From: Albugo candida
Taxonomy: Eukaryota > Oomycota > Peronosporomycetes > Albuginales > Albuginaceae
Direction: 5' to 3'
Assembly: GCA_905220665.1 (NCBI GenBank)
Contig: CAJNAR010000185.1
Location: 62,001 to 126,000 of the forward strand
DNA length: 64,000 nt
Shown here: positions 46,581-57,675 of the stretch, piece after piece
Position numbering within the stretch: the stretch's first letter is position 1
Layout: every line of letters begins with the position of its first letter
Position numbers and translations under genes: made by a program
The notes under the pieces: model-generated
The model's database searches: none
Told to the model about the DNA's origin: nothing
Seen by the model: only the letters and a program-made list of their open reading frames with translations

Positions 46581-49392
46581 GGGTATTGATATCCCGACAA
46601 CTTTTTTTTCAATTACAGCATGTCTAGTTAAATTATTACTCTCACAACTTTTTCTTTTTTACTAAATACATCAATAATCATACATTTTTAAATAATTACA
46701 TCCATACACACCCAAAATTGTTGCTCCAACAACTTCAATCGAGACTTATTTTTGATTGGCTAATTCACAGATGTTTTAACTGTGATAGGCTAATACATAT
46801 GACAATTTCCATTTGACACATATTCTATTTCTATACGCTGCCTACGAGATTGCAATATGCTTCCCCCATCAATACATCAAAACTACAACACATTTGAAGA
46901 TCTCTTTAAAGCTGTACAAGAGTTTGCATTCATTGAAGGCTATGCTTTGGCTATAAAGAGCTCTACCAAAAATCTGCGATGCTGCATAAAGTGCGACTTA
47001 AAAAAGGACATACGATACAAGGTAAGACTGGAGCCCAGAATTTCAACTCTACTGATACAAGTAAAACAGGTCAAACCTTAACAGGAGGATCGATAGCGCC
47101 AAGCAGCCACCAAGTCAATTGACCGCCCGTTTTTGCTCTACGCCACAATATATAAACGTGATTCAAATTGGAGATTGCTTGTAAAAAACGGTCAACATAA
47201 TCATGAAAAATCAAAAGATATTGCTGGGCATTCAATAGCACAAAGGTTTACGATTGAGGCAAAAACAACGATTCAAAGGTGCCTTCAATCTGGAGCTAGA
47301 CCTAGCGAGGCGAGAAAAGCTCTTGAACTGCAAGATTCATCAAATAGAGCTAGCATGAGGGGCATTTACTATGAAAAGGTAAAGTCATGAATTAGCCTCA
47401 GAAATTTTTGTGCTTAGATATGTCAGAATTTGATTTTATTCTAATCATTTCACTTTCCAGGGTAAGATGCGAAATCAGTTCCTCAATGGTAGAACACAAA
47501 TTGCAGCACTACTTGAGGAGCTCAAGGAAGACCATTACATCTCTTCAGCCCAATGCAGCGATGACAATCTGACGAACTTTTTTTTTGCCAATCCAAAGTC
47601 CATCAAGTTGACGCGACGATTTCCTTCTGTTTTGTCCTTGGACTGCACATACAAGACAAACAAGTATAAAGTGCCCCTGCTCCATGCTGTTGGGTTTACT
47701 TGCCTAAATTCAACATTCTCATCATCCTTTACATTTCTGCCGAAAGGCATCAGGAGGACTACATATGGGCACTAAACCAGATCAAAAGTATCTATAATGG
47801 GGTATCATCTCCGAAGGTCATAATCATAGATCGCGAGCTTGCACTAATAAGGGCTGTCCAGGAAGTTTTGTCATCGAGCAAGCATCTCCTTTGTCGTTGG
47901 CATGTTTAGAATTTTTGATGATTTATCAGTGATTGACCACACGTAAGTAATGTTTCTCATAAAAAAACACAGATTTATTAGTATCTAATTACAAGAATTA
48001 TTCTTTCAGTTGCAGAACAGCAGAAATCCTGAAACTCTTACCAGCTCGTGAAAAAATTCAAAAATCAAGTATGAATACAAGTTAAATCTATTGCTGTACT
48101 TGGAAGAGACATGGCTTGTGAACAAGGAACGATTTGTTACAGCACGGACAAAGTTTTACTCTCACTTCGGGAATATCAACACATCGCGAATCGAAGGAGC
48201 ACATGCCACAATCAAAAGATGGTTGAAGATGTCAACAATGGATATGCGAGATGTGAGAGCCAAATTAACTGATTGTCTACAGCAGCAAGAGAGGGAGCTT
48301 CGGACAGCAGTCGCAGCAACAGAAACTCGAGTTTATCATAATCTGAATGGCAGGATATATGATGGTGTAGTGCGTAAGGTGTCTCCCTTGCTCAGAGAAA
48401 AATAAAAGATGAAATCAAGGAGGGCTTGGTTGGCAACAGGGCAGGAGCTTACACGCATGCTTTCCAAGCAATTTATGGTCTACCTTGCTGGCACTCACTT
48501 TCCAATAAATCGATAATGACCAAACCCTCTTACCATCCGTCATCCACCAACAATGGCACCTTTCTCCAGAAATCACATCAACAGTCTTAAAGGATGCTGA
48601 AGAAGGTTCAGAGACTGGTATTGTAGAATTTCGAAAAACTGTGCAGCAACTTGAGACAACTTTCCAATGCTTGAACTCCAGTGAACAAAAGGAAATGAAG
48701 GCTCAACTTATACAGTTGGCAACCCAGAGATCAAAAGCACCAAATCCCCCCTTTACCTATAGTTAAGCAGCGAGTAAGACCAGCAGGATCGAATCAGCCT
48801 TTTCAGAATGAAGCTTCCATGAAACGAGATCTGTCAGCATTTGAGCATCAGACACAGAAGAAATGCAGGTGCATCAATTGCGGGAACATCGGCCATAACA
48901 AGCGATCTTGCAGAATTCCGGTTTCAAGCTTAGATTCTGGACAAGCTTTGATAAATAATTAGAGATTTTTCCTTTACAATTTTTTTTCATTATACCTTTT
49001 ATTTTCGGCCGTTAGTGTATAATAAATGTTGCATCTTTACCACGCATTATAGCTCAGCAAACTGCCAATGAATCTTCTATCAATGGTGAGTGTTTAGCTC
49101 TGCTGAAGGTATCTATATTACAAGAATTAGCCTTAGACGTGAATTACTTCTAACAGCTAGAAACGAAGACTTATTACTTTTCGAAAGAGTTGTGGGAGTG
49201 ATAAATTAATGAGGCATGACGTAATCTAAATTAAAAGTAAATGTAATTTAAAGAAAAAATTGTCGGGATATCAATACCCATTATTTATTGTTAAAAAAGT
49301 TGTGGAAGCAATTGATTAAGTAGGCATGATGTAATTTAAAATGAAAAATAAAAATGTAATTAAAATAGAAAGTTGTCGGGATATCAATACCC
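46581..49392 (+). mobile_element. MULE element D, nested inside X
   Basis: 2.8 kb, beginning GGGTATTGATATCCCGACAA at 46581 and ending with the same word inverted at 49392. The 8-bp sequence TATCTAAA occurs directly on both sides (46573-46580 and 49393-49400), a clean target-site duplication. The right end carries the terminal motif twice (around 49,262-49,280 and 49,373-49,391), that is, a duplicated subterminal block absent from the left end. It encodes the best-preserved MULE transposase in the cluster. Confidence 0.82.
46857..48960 (+). pseudogene. MULE (FAR1/FHY3-like) transposase of element D, lightly damaged
   Basis: Starts at ATG 46857 with a FAR1-type DNA-binding start (FEDLFKAVQEFAFIEGY), then a basic segment ending NGQHNHEKS. 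After a probable intron (about 47381-47460, GT-AG) come LSLDCTYKTNKYKVPLLHAVG (first Asp), DYIWALNQI, VIIIDRELALIRAVQ (second Asp) and HLLCRWHV. After a further probable intron follow ETWLVNKERFVTA and NTSRIEGAHATIKRWL. The end has a zinc knuckle, CINCGNIGHNKRSC (around 48,880). A frameshift near 47,745 breaks the catalytic domain, and more stops occur at 48,405-48,770. The SWIM finger segment is only weakly visible. Confidence 0.75.
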
Positions 49393-49963
49393 TATCTAAA
49401 TTATCGAATATTATCTAGCTAATTTGCAATTTTTTGCGACAAATCTCATCGGAAGCACTAAAAACAAGCCTTCCTGGTACATTGGAGCCAAAATGATACT
49501 GTATCTCATCGATAGTGTGGGTGCCGGTAAAGATTACGTAGTAGATTCGTATTATACGCATAGATCATATATTGGTTCAAAGAAAGCTAGGACTAGGACT
49601 GATGTGAACGGTCACGATGATAGTTCATCCTGCTGGTTTTTATCCTTGAAATTTACAAATTTGATTAAATTTACGCTTTAGTGCGACTGTCACCAAAAAA
49701 AGTTTGACAAGTTATTTACGGTGTAATCCACCTCTTTTCACCAAGGATATCCATCCATTCATTTTTGTACGTATATTACTGAGAATTAACACATTGAATC
49801 GTGATGAAATATCGGCTATTTTTGCGTCTAAACAGTTCCGCGACGCGAGGAAGTTTTCCAGGCGTTTGATTGGCTATAAATTAGCGGGGTCCGGTTAGCA
49901 GTGGGGGGTGTCCGGATAGCAGCTCCCTAAAAAATATACCAATTTGATAAATAAATAAAAGAA

Positions 49964-50706
49964 GGGAGCTGCTAACCGGACACCCCTCTTTGCTAACGGG
50001 ACACCCCCTCCTGCTATATGTTTTATAAAATTTAAAAATACCCCCACCCCCTATTTAGGTGAATATAAAGGTTACATATTATTTTGGGCACTTCCTGAAC
50101 GGGAAATTCCTTACCCTACACAGCACATATGTGCTACATGACCACGGCCTCTTCTCTACCTTAACGTCTTCCTGTTGGAATATGGTCGCAATAGTGCAAG
50201 AAAAGGGCGTTGAGGTAAGCCACAATGATTCGTGGATGATTTCTTGTTACCGGGTTTTTCTTCAGGCTATTTATAGCGATTCCACCGACGATGTCCCGCT
50301 TGCCCAAGAATTCCGCGCGGAAATGTTGCCCCAGATGGGAGTCTTAAAATGAAATTCAGTAGGTAGGTATCAGCAGGCGGGAATTAGGAGTGTACAGGCT
50401 ATGCAGAATTTTATCCGTCGTTCTTATTTTTATGATAAACTTTCCCATTTATCTCAAACCCTTTCATCCCAATCAGTAAATCAACAATAGATCCAGCAGT
50501 CATAGCATTCTATTATTAGAATTATTCGTCGATCGGAATTCTTGTCAACGCATCTCCCTATACTAAAACTGAAACGCCGAACTCACCACATAAACAAACC
50601 AAATCATCACAAGGTATTGACTCATATTTGATTATGGGGGCGCGGTGTTTATTAAAATATATGAATATATGCGAGGAGAGGGGGGGGTGTCCGGTTAGCA
50701 GCTCCT
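49964..50706. mobile_element. Short non-autonomous MULE element Y
   Basis: About 743 bp with terminal inverted repeats GGGAGCTGCTAACCGGACAC (left) and its inverse at 50,688-50,706. It has no transposase. The 97-codon frame inside (50059-50352) has no recognisable motif. The flanks TAAAAGAA and TAAAAAAA match at 7 of 8 positions. Its ends resemble those of X, so X-type transposase probably moved it. Confidence 0.7.
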
Positions 50707-52607
50707 TAAAAAAATACCAAGGCTGTATACTATACGTATGGATATACACGCACCTAGGAGTATAACGAGAAAACCCAATTTTGGATGAAAAACCTCTGAT
50801 CAATGATGCACTATGTAGTGAGAATAACGAAGCATACAATTATGCGTACCATATGGTACAGGTCTTACGATTATGGTCAAAATGGTTGCATATTCCACAT
50901 CTCATCCGGCGCTTTTCCATTTTCTCAGTAGCTTGTTGCGATTGATCCGCTTCTTCTTTAATGGCGCCCTTTTTTCTCAGAGCAGATGGAAGGTTGCACA
51001 CACCTCGGGTAAGATCATTTTTCAGCACGATTGGCATTATGTTTGTCAGATCTTTCAGAGTAGGCAGCCGCAATCGTCGATGATTTCCAGGAGTCATGAA
51101 AATACGTGACCATGTTGGGCAATTTTCTGGAATTATTCAATGCTACTAATGCATGAATGCAAGGCAAGCCATCGTCTTCGAAGTACCCAGACGATCATCG
51201 CAAAACTTTAGCGGAATTATACTGCAAATTTCATCGGAATACTCTCCAGCCCTGAGCGGATTGCGACGATGTAGCATCAGGTCGAACATTCATCAATTTC
51301 ACCTCACCTCGCAGCGGCCATTGTTTTATCCTCCTTTCGTGATGCATATGGAGTTAGTACTTCCCATCCTTTCACTTCGCTGATATTCTCAGCCCACTTG
51401 CACCCTACGTAACTTTTAATTCCCATTAAGCAGTCGATGATAGGAAGACTCCGAATTCCCCTCAATACGCTGTTTACCGCCTCCACGTTGTTCGATGTCA
51501 AAGTGTTGTATCTTGGACATGGTGAGTAAGCTATTGACCAATTTTTACGACCAAACTACTGTAGCCACACCAGCGCACTGCTGTTCAAATTGGCGATATT
51601 CGTCTTCGCCTTCTCGTACTCCACTGTTGTTCGTCAACGAGCCAATATCCGCGCCAAATTCTTCAACAGCTTGGACTTGTAATTCTTGATAAAAGTCGTC
51701 ATCAAATGCTAGAAGCAGAAGAAAGGTGGGAAGTCTGGTGTCGATGTATGCATAGCATTCATAAGTCCATTGTCTCTATCCGATATCACGAATGCTGGAG
51801 ATGGCTGGAGGTGAGAGAGTAGGAACTTCAAAAACCAGCTCCAGTTATCTTCATTCTACACCGACACGAGCCCAATTTGTATCATGCTGTTTTTATTCCG
51901 AAAGCACTATACAAAGAGAATCCCACCAATTAAGGTCTTCATAAATTTGCCGTGCTCGGAAATCACACGATCATTGCAGGACTTATATGAAGCCCTTCTT
52001 AGGAAATGATACTCAGCCGCATAAATCCATTATCTACGATATTAAGCTTGGCTTCGAGGCCTCGAATGTTTAGTTCAGACATATAGGATGGAATGAGGCT
52101 GTACTGCTCAATATCACTATTGAATAACTCAAGATTCAACTTCTTGAGTGCGTGAGCACAGTTCATATATGTGGAGGAGTAAGTTTCCTGCCGGAAATCA
52201 TGGCCATATCTCTGACTGTAGAGTTACGGCAATATTTCTTCACAGTTTTATTTCTACGAGACGCCTTTGACGATTCGGATAATTGACAGCAGTGCAAAAC
52301 AAACTTTCTTGGAGGGATGAATGACTGCGAAAAGGCAAACTAAACAACGAAGAAACAGCTATACTGACTGTGTGCACACTGCTTTGTAACGCCGTTTGTC
52401 GCTTGACCACACACGAAATCGACGGTTACATTATCGGTTGTACTCAATTACTGCTTGAATTATATCCCTCTTATTGGCATAACTCCTGTTCTCGAAGAAG
52501 CTGCTGCCACTTGGCTGTTTTTCGTCTTCATTTTCCATCGCTGGTATTAAAAATGTGTAATGTGTATACCCGTACATATAGTATACAGCCTTGGTATATT
52601 TTTTTAT
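50707..52607 (-). mobile_element. MULE element F
   Basis: About 1.9 kb with inverted ends. The word TACCAAGGCTGTATACTATA at 50715 recurs inverted ending at 52596, and both ends extend outward into an A-tract (left TTAAAAAAA, right its complement). About 32 of the first 36 bases match. It sits directly between Y and E with no spacer. It encodes a minus-strand plant-type MULE transposase remnant. Confidence 0.72.
50840..51760 (-). pseudogene. Plant-type MULE transposase remnant of element F
   Basis: The C-terminal half is preserved in pieces: MTSNNVEAVNSVLRGIRSLP with IDCLMGIKSYVGCKWAE (51,304-51,501), then the SWIM finger core GYFEDDGLPCIHALVAL (around 51,140-51,195) with FHDSW just after. 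The zinc knuckle CGICNHFDHNRKTC (around 50,850-50,900) ends it. Frame changes separate these pieces. It matches element B segment by segment (NNVE, ILDCLM versus IIDCLM), so B and F form one sub-lineage. Upstream, around 51,700-52,300, only scattered coding-like fragments remain. Confidence 0.72.
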
Positions 52608-55052
52608 GGGATCCGCTAACGACCCATCACTTTTTGCTAACGACCCATCATCCCCATATTTCCAGCTAATCACAGACCTCTAGTGGCTTTCCAGGGCAGT
52701 CGCGATATAGTATTTTTTTTAGAATACAAAATAACTCACCTTTGCCAAGTTCATAGCTGCCATCTTCTTGCCATCTTCTTTCCAACTTCCGATCTCCACT
52801 CATATCAGTCTTTGTCAGCCTTATCATATCAACGATGAACCCCCTTGACCTTAAATCTCTTCCTGCCCATGTATTTGGTACCAGGAAGGAAGCCCGTAAT
52901 GCGGTTGACAAGTTGTTCCAAGATGAAGGGTATATAATGACCATCTTGCGCACCAGACACGTTGGAACAAACACTCTGGAGAGGTCAAAGGACTTGACCT
53001 AGCATGCTCTTGCACTGGAAGACTACGGACCACTTCTTTACAACAACAAAAGCGTCAACGCATACGAGGAAGTCGCGCTACCGCTTGCAATTTTAGCTTG
53101 TTGATTCGTCGCGTGCAGAACTTGAATGGCTGGTAGAGCTTGGCATGCATGACCACAACTATGAAGCTTTTGTGGACCCTAATGTCCATCCACAAGGTCG
53201 CGCACTCACAAATGAACAGCGCGCTGTGGTTCTTGGTATTATCCTTGATGGTCTCCCACCTGTTGTGGTAAGCATGAGAAGGCAAAATGTCTCGGTCACA
53301 CCCCGTGACATTTACAGCCTCAAGCAAGCCGAGCGACGGCGTGTTTTGGGTGGACGCTCATCACTTGCTGCCCTACTTGTCAGCCTGGAAGGGAATGCCT
53401 CCACACCATACTTCACCCAGTTTGATAATGAGCGCAAGCTCACTCACCTGCTTATTGTTTCTGCATCTGCAAAAGAAATCTATCGCAAATAAAGCGCCAA
53501 CAAGATCTGGCTCATAGACGCAACGTACAAGACCAATTGCTTTGGTCTACCGCTTGCACATGCTGTTAGAGTTACCGCTACTGGCCACAGATTCAAATTT
53601 GTATACTGCTTCATGTCAGCAGATGGCGAGGACAACTACCTTTGGGCCGTGCGCCTCATCCGTGAGGTTTTCAAGAGGCTCTCTCTGCCAAGATTTACTA
53701 CGTTTGTCACTGATCGCGAGCTGGCGCTCGGCGCCGATGAATGCACTGGATAGAGTCTTCCCAGATGCAAATGTTTTGCTGTGTAGCTGGCACATCAGCA
53801 AGAATATTCTGAGCAAGCAGCGGAAAACCTTTGCATCAATGGAAGCTTTCCAGAAGCTTAACAAAGCATGGAATCTACATGTCTCGTCAAAAACTGCAGA
53901 GAACTACGAGACACAGCTGGCATCAATGCGCACCGAATTCCCCCATCATGTCATGACATATCTTTAAGAGACATGGCTCATCTACAAGGACCGATTTGTG
54001 GATTACCTCTTGCGTGGCAAGCTGCATTATGGGAATACCACAACTTCACGAGTAGAGGGTGCACATGCAACATTGAAAAATTGGATTCGGGCATCCAATG
54101 GCGATCTTCTGACATTGGAGACAGCATGCAAGCTTGCCTGTGAGGGTCGGCTGGCATCAATTCGTCAGCAAACAGCATTGGATTGGGCTACCGCTGATTT
54201 ACAATTTGGGGCAACTTTTGGTGCTGTCATGGGCAAGATTTCTATGACCGCATTGAAGCTGGCTTTCAAACAATACCAACAGCGACAAGTAGCACGCGAA
54301 TGCTCAGGTAGGTTTCAATCAACCCATGGCATTCCCTGCAAGCATCTCCTCCGCAATTCATCTCCGCTGGCTTGCGAGGATTTCCACCAGCATTGGTGGT
54401 TGGTACAGCCAGCTTGTGCGGTTACACTACTGGAAGCAAACAACAATGAATCCATTGACGCAGATCTGCAGAGAACTCGTAATGAATGCAATGAAGCATC
54501 ACAATTCCACCACCAGATGATTTGTGACCACCTTGCAACACTACCTGATACCACAGTAATCAACCCTGTTGTAATCCAAGCTCGTGGCCGACCTGCTAGT
54601 TCGCTAAACAGGAGGATCCCTACATCATCCACGCAGAAGGAACCCTCACAGTTTGAGCATGCTGAAGCATCTTTACAGCGACAAAGAAGATGCGGAAACT
54701 GTCGCTAGATTGGCCACAACCAAAGGAGTTGTCAGAATCTAATAGTAGCACCTGCATCGGCAGCACTACCACCAGCTGGAAATCTTGCAGCGCTTGGCGC
54801 TGCTGACGAGTGGAAGTACCCAGCTGGCTCACAGATGCCTGGGATCACATCTGAGTCCATAGAATTATATCTCTTTCAAAAATCTACTATCTATTTATCT
54901 AGAATAGGCTTGAATTTCATCAATCCACGTTGCTTTGCAATTAAAAATTACTGTATCGCGACTTCCCTGGAAAGCCACTGGAGGTCTGTGATTGGCGGAA
55001 ATATGGGGGTGATGGGTAATTAGCAAAAAGTGATGGGTCGTTAGCGGATCCC
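52608..55052 (+). mobile_element. MULE element E
   Basis: 2.45 kb with long terminal inverted repeats of about 100 bp, roughly 90% identical (52608-52709 and 54951-55052), each starting GGGATCCGCTAACGACCCAT. This is the best-matched terminal pair in the cluster and suggests a fairly recent insertion. The flanks TTTTTTAT and TTTCTTAT differ by one base and may be the target-site duplication. It encodes a plus-strand transposase remnant. Confidence 0.82.
52837..54760 (+). pseudogene. MULE (FAR1-like) transposase of element E, inactivated
   Basis: Begins at ATG 52837 with a FAR1-like motif (GTRKEARNAVDKLFQDEGY). The central region has IWLIDATYKTNCFGLPLAHA (first Asp), FVTDRELALGA (second Asp), LLCSWHISKNIL, ETWLIYKDRFVDYLL and NTTTSRVEGAHATLKNW. 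The C-terminus keeps a SWIM-like STHGIPCKHLL and a zinc knuckle interrupted by a stop (CGNCR-stop-IGHNQRSC). Lesions visible: stop near 52,997, stop at 53,490, frameshift near 53,735, stop at 53,965, probable frameshift near 54,300 and the stop at 54,706. Despite these, almost the full length is readable, consistent with the well-preserved terminal repeats. Confidence 0.78.
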
Positions 55053-57216
55053 TTTCTTATTTATTTATCAAATTGGTATTTTTTTTATATAATCTCTTTA
55101 TTAAATCCCTTGATTTCGTGGTTTTTGATAGCAATAATATATTTATGAGCGTTACTATCCAGAACCTATTGTATAGTACAGCAGTATTATCACTCATGAC
55201 ATGTACTGGAGTTCATGTAAGCGAGAGTTGTAGAATAAGCTCAAGTAAAAAAAATCGCGCGGGAAATATTTGCTTTTGTATCTTGAGGAGTACTATCTTG
55301 AAAGTCACATGAAGTAATCAGCTTGACCAAGATGGACTTAGCTAGATAATGTGCGTGACTGAAATGAGGAAAGCCTCTGCGTTATAAAGTTTTCCCAAAC
55401 AAAATATTTAGATGGTGCTCAAATCTCGAGATGAATACATGGTGGTCGTCGAGGTACACCCTCATCTCTTATACATTTGTAGCATGAAATTTGAGCATTT
55501 TCTCTGCACTTTACGTCCTACTTACCTATTCATAGCGCTTCTGAGCTCTCGCCAATGAGGCAGTAAAATGTGAGTCAATCAAATCCTCGCCCATTAAGAG
55601 CAGTCTTGAGTCGCATTGCATAGGGAATAATTTAGTCTAACATTTAGTAAGCGATTGGCAACGATCTCACATAACTTTCCTTAGAAATAATGGGACCCTT
55701 CATCTCTTTTCTTGTAGAAGCATGGAAGCTTCTTGTCATCCGTAAGCGGTGCGCGTGTTTTTTACAAGAAATATCATGCACTTAAGTAAATAGAATCATA
55801 AAGATATCATCAAGCGGTAGGGCCATTCTAGTATGGTAGCGCGAACGCTGAGGAGATTAAGTAGCCACTAGTTGACAAGTTGAAATTGGTGACTGCGATG
55901 AGTGTTTAAAATCGTGATCATAGCCACGTGGTGGCAGCGGATATTGCCTGATTAATTGAAACCTTACATCAAAACGTCGGAATCGTCTCAGCGAGATTTA
56001 TTGTGTGCGTATGCCTTCTGGTATAATGAAGAACAATAAAAGTGTATCAAATTTGTCAATCCACTGGGCAAAATTATCAGATCTCAGAAATTTTTTTATC
56101 TTGAGGGCGAATATCATTGGATTCGCAGCAACCAAAGACTTATTTGCTTTGAGTCGTTGAAACAAAATCAAAATCAAAATCAAAATCAAAATCATTTTTT
56201 TTATCCACTCCGGATCGAGCAAACATCCATCACGGCCACCTATAATTGCATAGAAGATTTAACGTGTCTAATATCATTACTTTTTATCTTTCACTATCGA
56301 GGACCAGAATTCTAATTTAGATAATCAATCCGAAGAACACTCAGTTACGATTTCTCCCTGATCTCACCATCTGCAGAAATTTTAGCTGTTTACATTATGC
56401 CAGTGAACGATTCCACTATTATGACATATATCAATCATATTGAAGCGGATTGCATTTGTTGTGTATTTAATCATTACTTGATTCCATGGTAAACGAATTG
56501 GATAGAACTAAAACGGGTAGACAAAGCAGAAAAGTCAGTCTGGTCGTGACGTGATTTACTCTCGAGATAATTGCAGGCTACGCTATTGAAGAAGCCTTCC
56601 TGGATACACAAAGAGCAACGATTCCAGAATGCTCTGATGCGTTGCTTCTATCGCGATAATTATATGTGTGACGATGCTATATATAGAGGTGATGGGCGCA
56701 GCTAAGAATAACTAGACAGTATGTAGCAAAGACATTTCGGAGCTGTAGATGTGATGAATGTCAGCGCTGTTCGCTGACAGTATGTATCGACAATTCGATA
56801 AAATTGTACCTGAACCATGTCACTCCAATCGCAAGACTAAGTTACGCGCGACCAGCCTGTGCAGTTTTCGATCTCTTGACTATGACAACGATCGCAGGAG
56901 CTAAGAAAAGCGTTAAACTTGGCTTTTTTGCCGCTCCATATGTGTATTATGAGCATTAAGATCGTCTGATCTTTTGTACTCGAAGCCACTATCCTATGCG
57001 AGATTATTTGCTCACCCAATGAGATACCCTTGAAGACCGAATATGCACCTACAAAAGTGCTAACTGACACAGCTTTAGCCACTTTGACTTTTTGCCAAGA
57101 AATAATTGCACGGATTCACATAAATCCATTTTCCAAATTGGTCAAGTCAACTTTACTAGAACTCCTATATCCTGATGTCATGTTGCGCCATGCTAGAAGT
57201 ATATAAAGTTTCGGGT
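55053..57216. other. Sparse stretch beside the transposon cluster
   Basis: About 2.2 kb without a supported gene. The first 35 bp repeat, in inverted orientation, the sequence just left of element Y (AAATAAATAAG...AATTGGTA type). Beyond that only short frames and a small tandem repeat (56164-56193) are seen. Confidence 0.4.
56164..56193. repeat. Hexanucleotide microsatellite (AAAATC) x5
   Basis: Five perfect AAAATC units in tandem. On the minus strand they generate an artificial Ile-Leu repeat in a spurious 74-codon frame. Confidence 0.9.
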
Positions 57217-57675
57217 TCAACGTAATCGCTTCTGCATCTTGATGTGATCAGCATCCTCTTCCTTAAAAATATTTCCAACGCATATGTAGCCACATTTTTC
57301 ATAAAATTCCTTTGCGTAGTACTGGGAGTGCAACGTTAACATGTCAACTTCAGATTCAAGGATTTTTTCCATTTCCTGCAATAATTGCCTTCCAAAACCT
57401 TTACCACGATGCAAATGAGATACAGCAAACCGACCAATTTTGCCGACATTATGCGCTTTCGAGTGTGTTCTCATTAGAACACATCGCGCTGTAGCTATTG
57501 GCTCATCCGATAGATAACCAAGAAAATATTTTGTTTTAGGTGAATCATCATATTCGTCTATCTCAGAGGAGGCAGAAAAGTTTTGCTCCAGTACAAAAAC
57601 TTCAAATCGAAGAGCTTTGACACGGCAAAATTCTTCTTTAGTGTTCGCCTGAATGACGCGTAACGCTCCAGCCAT
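57217..57675 (-). CDS. GNAT-family N-acetyltransferase (ElaA/YjcF-like, 152 aa)
   Basis: Acetyl-CoA-dependent N-acetyltransferase of unknown substrate. The N-terminal signature RFEVFVLEQ (residues 23-31), followed by an acidic loop with E-x-D, is typical of the small ElaA/YjcF-type GNATs. The acetyl-CoA-binding motif A is GKIGRFAVSHLHRGKGFGRQLL, with the R/Q-x-x-G-x-G/A loop at residues 90-95. The C-terminal part (LTLHSQYYAKEFYEKCGY) has the conserved Tyr-Lys-Gly ending. The full domain fits in 152 aa, so the protein is a stand-alone enzyme with no targeting signal. Single exon with an ATG start. It is isolated between two transposon-rich regions. Confidence 0.9.
   Translation of the reverse strand: MAGALRVIQANTKEEFCRVKALRFEVFVLEQNFSASSEIDEYDDSPKTKYFLGYLSDEPIATARCVLMRTHSKAHNVGKIGRFAVSHLHRGKGFGRQLLQEMEKILESEVDMLTLHSQYYAKEFYEKCGYICVGNIFKEEDADHIKMQKRLR

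Larger units (their letters stand above)
46264..49927. mobile_element. MULE element X, interrupted by nested element D
   Basis: The left terminus (GGGGCTGCTATCCGCACAC from 46264) is matched inverted at 49850-49927. Both contain a TATAGCCAATCAAA block about 55-60 bp in. The direct repeat TAAAAAAT flanks both sides exactly (46256-46263 and 49928-49935), as expected for an 8-bp target-site duplication, although A-rich flanks make chance agreement easier. Only about 850 bp belong to X itself; the rest is the later insertion D. X has no recognisable coding capacity left. Confidence 0.7.

Noticed and set aside
39740..54760. Host FAR1/FHY3-type transcription factors
   Set aside because: The coding remnants lie inside paired terminal inverted repeats, several with target-site duplications, and carry multiple stops and frameshifts. 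They are transposases.
55998..56222. A small protein with an Ile-Leu repeat
   Set aside because: The repeat is the translation of the AAAATC microsatellite; the frame has no other support.
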